Of a stretch of 64,000 nucleotides of DNA, positions 59,688 to 64,000 are shown piece by piece. Origin of the DNA: Metarhizobium sp964253915 (GTDB lineage: Bacteria > Pseudomonadota > Alphaproteobacteria > Rhizobiales > Rhizobiaceae). Position 1 is the first letter of the stretch, and the number at the start of each line of letters is the position of its first letter. Both the position numbers and the translations under genes were made by a program. The notes under the pieces were generated by a model. That model worked only from the letters and a program-made list of their open reading frames with translations, did no database searches and was not told the origin of the DNA. The stretch spans positions 296,316-360,315 of the forward strand of contig NZ_CAXUSG020000006.1 in assembly GCF_964253915.1 (NCBI RefSeq), written 5' to 3'.

Positions 59688-60929
59688 ATGACGGAATTGC
59701 CGAAGAAGACATTGCGTATCGGGTTTGTGGGCAGCGGCTTCATCGCCCATTTCCACCTGAAATCCATGGTGGGCGTGCGCAATGTCGAAGTCACCGGCGT
59801 CTATAGCCGCAGCGCCGAAAAGCGCGCCCGTTTTGCCGCCGAAGTCACCGCGCTCGAACTCGGTGAATGCCGCAGCCATGCCTCGCTCGAAGACCTGCTG
59901 TCGGCCGACGACGTCGATGCCATCTGGATCCTGTCGCCCAATTATACGCGCCTCGACGTCATGCGTGCGCTGCACGCTGCGGTGAAGGCCGGCCGCAGCA
60001 AGATCTTTGCCGTCGCCTGCGAAAAACCGCTGGCGCGCACGGTCGGCGAAGCCCGCGAGATGCTGCGCCTTGTCGAAGATGCCGGCCTCAACCATGGCTA
60101 TCTCGAAAACCAGGTCTTCGCCACGCCGGTTCTGCGCGGCAAGGAAATCATCTGGCGCCGCGCGGCCTTGACCACCGGTCGTCCCTATCTCGCCCGTGCG
60201 GCGGAAGAACATTCCGGGCCGCACGAGCCGTGGTTCTGGCAGGGCGACAAGCAGGGCGGCGGGGTGTTGTCGGATATGATGTGCCACAGCGTCGAGGTCG
60301 CCCGCCATCTCCTGACTGAACCGGGCAAGCCGCGCAATTCCCTCACCGTCAAGGCGGTGAACGGCACGGTCGCCAACCTGAAATGGACCCGGCCGCATTA
60401 TGCCGACCAGCTGGCAAGCCGTTTCGGCCGCGAGGTCGATTACCGCAACCATCCCTCTGAAGATTTCGCCCGCGCCACCGTGACGCTTGCCGATGAAGAG
60501 GGCAACGACCTGATGATCGAGGCGACCACCTCCTGGGCCTATGTCGGCGCTGGCCTGCGTATCCAGCTGGAACTGCTCGGTCCGGAATATGCGCTGGAAT
60601 ACAGCTCGCTCAACACCGGCCTGAAGATCTTCATGTCGCGGGCCGTGCATGGCAGCGAAGGCGAAGATCTGGTCGAGAAGCAGAATGCCGAGCAGGGGCT
60701 GATGCCGGTGCTGGAGGATGAAGCCGGCGTCTACGGCTACACCGACGAAAACCGCCATATGGTCGAATGTTTCCGCAAGGGCGAAAGGCCGATCGAAACG
60801 TTTGAGGACGGCCTCGCCGTCGTCGAGATGCTGATGGGCCTCTATCTGTCGGCCGAGCGGGGAGAAACGATCCGCTTTCCTGCCCCGGAACTGGAGGACT
60901 ACGTCCCGGTCGTCGCTCGCCGGGAGTGA
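59688..60929 (+). CDS. Gfo/Idh/MocA-family NAD(P)-dependent oxidoreductase
   Basis: A 413-residue sugar dehydrogenase. Rossmann N-terminus IGFVGSGFIAHFHLKSM, DAIWILSPNYTRLDVM, and ACEKPLARTVGEAREML (Glu-Lys-Pro loop with the catalytic-pocket Lys). A C-terminal substrate domain has GGGVLSDMMCHSVEVARHLL. AAGGAG precedes the ATG at 59688. It is the only enzyme in the operon, so it probably performs the first oxidation of the imported sugar (inference). Confidence 0.92.
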   Translation: MTELPKKTLRIGFVGSGFIAHFHLKSMVGVRNVEVTGVYSRSAEKRARFAAEVTALELGECRSHASLEDLLSADDVDAIWILSPNYTRLDVMRALHAAVKAGRSKIFAVACEKPLARTVGEAREMLRLVEDAGLNHGYLENQVFATPVLRGKEIIWRRAALTTGRPYLARAAEEHSGPHEPWFWQGDKQGGGVLSDMMCHSVEVARHLLTEPGKPRNSLTVKAVNGTVANLKWTRPHYADQLASRFGREVDYRNHPSEDFARATVTLADEEGNDLMIEATTSWAYVGAGLRIQLELLGPEYALEYSSLNTGLKIFMSRAVHGSEGEDLVEKQNAEQGLMPVLEDEAGVYGYTDENRHMVECFRKGERPIETFEDGLAVVEMLMGLYLSAERGETIRFPAPELEDYVPVVARRE

Positions 60930-60942
60930 TGGCGCCTCTTCC

Positions 60943-61068
60943 CCTTCTCCCCCGCGGGGAGAAGGTGGCCCGAAGGGTTGGATGAGGGGGAGCGCGCCAA
61001 GCGGATAGGTTTTGCCGTGGGGCACCCCCTCATCCCGCTGCCGCGACCTTCTCCCCGAGGGGAGAAGG
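60943..61068. repeat. Large nested palindromic intergenic element
   Basis: Two perfect 10-bp hairpins (arm CCTTCTCCCC) at the ends, and an inner pair GGATGAGGGGG / CCCCCTCATCC. The left and right halves are approximate inverted copies, so the whole 126 bp is one dyad. The style matches the mosaic palindromes common between rhizobial genes. It separates the convergent oxidoreductase and glucose-dehydrogenase genes. Confidence 0.75.
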
Positions 61069-61121
61069 GGCAGGCGGCACGCTCTCACGGCAAATTCTTG
61101 GGCAGCCAGCGAGCATCCGTC

Positions 61122-63464
61122 TCACTTCGGAAGCGTATAGGCGATGACATAGTCCCCGGGCTTGGTTCCGACCGAACCATGGCCGCCGGCAACCATCACC
61201 ACATATTGCCGTCCGTCCTGTTCATAGGTCATCGGTGTTGCCTGGCCGCCTGCCGGAAGCCGGGCACGCCAGAGCTCGCGGCCGTCGTCGAGATCGTAGG
61301 CGCGCAGATAGTTGTCTACGGCCGCACCGAGGAAGGCGATACCGCCCTTGGTGATGATCGGACCACCGATGCCAGGCACGCCGACCTTGAAGGGCAGGGG
61401 CAGCGGTGTCATGTCATACACGGTGCCGTTTTTGTGCTTGTAGGCGATCTTGCCGGTCCTGAGGTCGGCCGCGGCAACGTAACCCCATGGCGGTGCCTGG
61501 CAGGGGATCTGTAGCGGGCCGAGAAACGGCCCCATATAAACGCCGTAAGGCGCGCCTTCATTGCGGTTCAATCCCTGCTCGCTGCCTTTCTGGCCCTGTT
61601 CGCGTGCCGGAATCTGCGCCCGCGGCACCAGCCGGGAGGTGAATGCCAGATAGGTGGGCATGCCGAACATCATCTGCCGTTCGGGATCGACGGCCACGCT
61701 TCCCCAGTTGAAGGTTCCGAAGTTGCCGGGATAGACGAGGGTGCCTTCGAGCGACGGCGGCGTATATCGTCCCTCGTATTTCAGCTGGTGGAAGGCGATG
61801 CGGCAGGCGAGCTGATCGAACATGGTGATGCCCCACATGTCCTTTTCCATCAGCGGCGGCGGCATGAAGGTGAGGTCCGAGACCGGCTGCGTCGGGGCAG
61901 TGAAATCCTCCGGGATCGCGCCGGTCGGCGCGGCAACTTCCTTGACCGGAATGATCGGCTCGCCGGTGCGCCGGTCGAGAACGTAGATATCGCCCTGTTT
62001 GGTCGGGCCGACGAGCGCCGGCACAGTCGAGCCGTCGGCTTTGGCGATGTCGAGAAGTGCCGGCTGCGCCGGCACGTCCATGTCCCAGAGGTCGTGATGC
62101 ACCGTCTGCCGCACCCAGCGATCCTTGCCGGTCTCGATGTCGAGCGCGACGATCGACGAGGAATAGCGCTCGACATTGTCGCTGCGGCCCATGCCGAGTT
62201 GATCGGGCACCTGGTTACCGAGCGGGATGTAGACGAGGCCAAGCTGTTCGTCGACGCTGAACACCGACCAGCTGTTCGGCGAATTGGCCGTATAGGTCTG
62301 GCCGGCAGGCAGGGGCGTCGTCTCGGTCGGATTGCCGGAATCCCAGTTCCACACGAGAGCACCGGTCTGGACATCGAAGGCCCTGATCACGCCGGATTGC
62401 GACTGCGTCGAATAATTGTCGTTGACGGCCCCGCCGATGATGATCTTGCCGGCGACGATGACGGGCGGCGAGGTGGAATAATAATATCCGGCTGGGTTGT
62501 AGGGCATGCCGGTTTCCAGCTTCAGCACGCCGTTTTCGGCAAAGGCGCTGCAGATCTGGCCGTTGGCTGCATCCAGCGCGATCAGCCGCGCATCGGAAGT
62601 CGGCAGATAGACACGGGTGGCGCATGGGCTTCCGGCCGTTGCCGCCGGATCGGCGTAATAGGTGACGCCACGGCATGTCTGATGCTGCCGGTCGGGGTTG
62701 AGGCCGGCATTGGAATCGTATTTCCACTTCTCCTTGCCGGTCGCGGCGTCGAGCGCGATCGCCCAGTTGTGCGGCGTGCAGAGATAGAGGCTGTTGCCGA
62801 CCTTGAGCGGCGTCACCTGATAGGTGGTCTCCCCCACATCTTCGGGCAGCTTGACGTCGCCGGTCTGATATTGCCACGCAACGGTCAGCTGGGCGACATT
62901 GTCCTTCGTGATCTGCGTCAGGGGCGAATAACGCTGGCCGTAGGGGGTGCGGCCATATTGATGCCATTCGCCATCCGGGACCGCGCCGCCAAAACTGACC
63001 GTCGTCGCCGACGCCGTCCGTTGCGGCAGGTCACCGGCCATGTCCTGGGGATCGGTTGTCATCGCATAGAGTGCCACGGCAATGCCGGCGATGAGCGGCA
63101 GCGCCAGCGGCCAGGGGTTGACGCCGTATCGATAGCCCGCCGGGCTGACGAGACCGAGCGGCTGCCGGATCCACGGTGTCAGCAGCCACAACCCGAGCAG
63201 GATGACGATGCCGCCGCGTGGCCCCAATTGCCACCAGTCGAATTGCACTTCCCAGATCGCCCAGAGCAGCGAGCCGAGCACGACGAGGCCATAGACCCAT
63301 ATCGCGGCGGCGTGGCGCTTGAGCAGCAGGAAGGCGGTAATCAGAAAAGCGATCCCGGTGATCAGGTAATAGAGGCTACCCCCTAAGGCGACCAGGTAAG
63401 CACCACCGCCCGCCAGCACCAATCCAAGTACGGCGAAGACGACGGCGGTCAGGGTGAGGATCAT
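61122..63464 (-). CDS. gcd: Membrane-bound PQQ-dependent glucose dehydrogenase
   Basis: A 780-residue quinoprotein. Five N-terminal membrane helices (about residues 1-130) are followed by an eight-bladed PQQ propeller. Visible blade features include WQYQTGDVKLPEDVGETTYQVTP, CRGVTYYAD, IVALDIETGKDRWVRQTVHHDLWDMDVP, GTFNWGSVAVDPERQMMFG and TPLPLPFKVGVPG. It oxidises glucose to gluconolactone on the periplasmic face and feeds ubiquinone. I chose the ATG at 63464 (GGAG eight bases upstream, first helix clean). ATGs at 63488 or 63521 would add 8 or 19 residues. It follows a BON-domain gene by 57 nt. Confidence 0.93.
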   Translation of the reverse strand: MILTLTAVVFAVLGLVLAGGGAYLVALGGSLYYLITGIAFLITAFLLLKRHAAAIWVYGLVVLGSLLWAIWEVQFDWWQLGPRGGIVILLGLWLLTPWIRQPLGLVSPAGYRYGVNPWPLALPLIAGIAVALYAMTTDPQDMAGDLPQRTASATTVSFGGAVPDGEWHQYGRTPYGQRYSPLTQITKDNVAQLTVAWQYQTGDVKLPEDVGETTYQVTPLKVGNSLYLCTPHNWAIALDAATGKEKWKYDSNAGLNPDRQHQTCRGVTYYADPAATAGSPCATRVYLPTSDARLIALDAANGQICSAFAENGVLKLETGMPYNPAGYYYSTSPPVIVAGKIIIGGAVNDNYSTQSQSGVIRAFDVQTGALVWNWDSGNPTETTPLPAGQTYTANSPNSWSVFSVDEQLGLVYIPLGNQVPDQLGMGRSDNVERYSSSIVALDIETGKDRWVRQTVHHDLWDMDVPAQPALLDIAKADGSTVPALVGPTKQGDIYVLDRRTGEPIIPVKEVAAPTGAIPEDFTAPTQPVSDLTFMPPPLMEKDMWGITMFDQLACRIAFHQLKYEGRYTPPSLEGTLVYPGNFGTFNWGSVAVDPERQMMFGMPTYLAFTSRLVPRAQIPAREQGQKGSEQGLNRNEGAPYGVYMGPFLGPLQIPCQAPPWGYVAAADLRTGKIAYKHKNGTVYDMTPLPLPFKVGVPGIGGPIITKGGIAFLGAAVDNYLRAYDLDDGRELWRARLPAGGQATPMTYEQDGRQYVVMVAGGHGSVGTKPGDYVIAYTLPK

Positions 63465-63521
63465 CGGGAAATCTCCGGCTGCAGACATGAAGCCGCGCCC
63501 GAAGGCGCGGCAAATCGACAA

Positions 63522-63791
63522 TTACAAGGAACGAACGAAAATCGTGTGATTGACGGCGGTGACGCCGGGGGTCGACATCACCACCTCCATGGCGCGGTCG
63601 ATCTCTTCACGGCAGGAGAGGCTGCCGGTTATCGCCACCTCTGATCCGTGGACGACGACGCTGAGGTCTGACGCATCGAGCGTGCCGACCGCCGCCAGCC
63701 TGGATGCCACTGCGGCTTCGAGCACCGAACGGGCATGCAAAACGTCGTCTTGCGGCGGATTGCCGTGAAAGGTGCGATCCTTGAACAGCAT
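63522..63791 (-). CDS. BON-domain protein
   Basis: An 89-residue protein with one BON fold: HARSVLEAAVASRLAAVGTLDA, then LSVVVHGSEVAITGSLSCREEIDRAMEVVMSTPGVTAVNHTI. BON domains bind membrane surfaces or phospholipids, usually in the periplasm, but no signal peptide is visible here. A good AGGAGG precedes the ATG. It lies upstream of gcd on the same strand, so the two may be co-transcribed. A GGAAC-N16-CATT stretch at 63865-63889 on the minus strand is a weak EcfG-like candidate. Confidence 0.88.
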   Translation of the reverse strand: MLFKDRTFHGNPPQDDVLHARSVLEAAVASRLAAVGTLDASDLSVVVHGSEVAITGSLSCREEIDRAMEVVMSTPGVTAVNHTIFVRSL

Positions 63792-64000
63792 GTTCGCCTC
63801 CTGTTTTAAACGCAGACCAGCGGCTCAAGGCGGCTGCAAAGCCGACCTGTCCCGCTATTCTATCAATGCGACCGGGGTGAAAAAGTTCCCTCCGCGCCAA
63901 ACATCGATACTGCGCTCTCGTAGGAGCCGCATCGTTGGCCTAGGGCATCGCTTCCGATATGCACGAAACTGCCTGACGTTAGGGGATGTACGAATATTCC

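Noticed and set aside
1..64000. tRNA, rRNA, CRISPR arrays, complete insertion sequences, phage genes, replication origins
   Set aside because: I looked for their characteristic sequences and saw none I could support; the only mobile-element trace is the TnpB-like fragment.

Overview
The window looks like chromosome or large-replicon DNA from an alphaproteobacterium of the order Hyphomicrobiales (Rhizobiales), most likely family Rhizobiaceae. The reasons are GC-rich coding DNA, EcfG-type (GGAAC-N16/17-CGTT) general-stress promoters, CUT2 sugar ABC operons, a SorC/EryD-type regulator, and intergenic palindromic elements of the kind scattered through Rhizobium and Agrobacterium genomes. This is recognition from protein and motif content; no database search was run.

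Region 1 (1-25985) is a nearly complete type VI secretion system (T6SS) in two divergent blocks. On the minus strand, reading from 13941 down: a degenerate-phosphatase/RsbW-type kinase fusion, a PAAR tip protein, a SAM methyltransferase, FHA protein, TssJ, TssK, TssL (with an OmpA-type peptidoglycan-binding tail), a second short IcmF-family protein, full-length TssM, and TssF running off the window edge. On the plus strand from 14079: a STAS anti-sigma antagonist, ClpV (TssH), Hcp, VgrG, a DUF6931-like protein, TssA, TssB, TssC, a second TssC-like protein and TssE. TssG is not seen and is probably just outside. No PpkA, PppA or TagF is present. A kinase/STAS partner-switching pair occupies the place where a phosphorylation control circuit would be expected. 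No obvious toxin-immunity pair is visible.

Region 2 (26000-35000) holds cell-envelope and stress functions: a single-domain response regulator behind an EcfG-type promoter, a small membrane protein, a DUF2076 protein, a BAX-inhibitor-1 family membrane protein, an ECF sigma/anti-sigma pair with a leaderless-looking autoregulatory promoter, a YbhN-like membrane protein, and a flotillin / OB-fold membrane protein / PspA operon. The first ORF of that operon fuses, in frame, the N-terminal domain of an IS605-type TnpB protein to PspA. I consider this the most unusual object in the window.

Region 3 (35000-45000) is a sugar or polyol operon: CUT2 ABC transporter, SorC-type regulator, aldo/keto reductase, GlpD-like FAD dehydrogenase, class I (DhnA-type) aldolase and FGGY kinase. 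It has a palindromic operator in front.

Region 4 (45000-53820) carries storage and stress metabolism: glgX and glgA convergent on a perfect terminator, a DUF2934 protein, a small unknown protein, a YciF-like ferritin-fold protein, a 3-methyladenine DNA glycosylase, a NepR-like 50-residue protein divergent from an EcfG-type sigma factor, and treZ. Several of these have EcfG-type promoters, so this is a general-stress-response locus.

Region 5 (53900-61000) is a second CUT2 sugar operon (binding protein, ATPase, two permeases, LacI regulator, Gfo/Idh/MocA oxidoreductase) with a perfect LacI-type operator. Region 6 (61122-63791) is a membrane-bound PQQ glucose dehydrogenase and a BON-domain protein.
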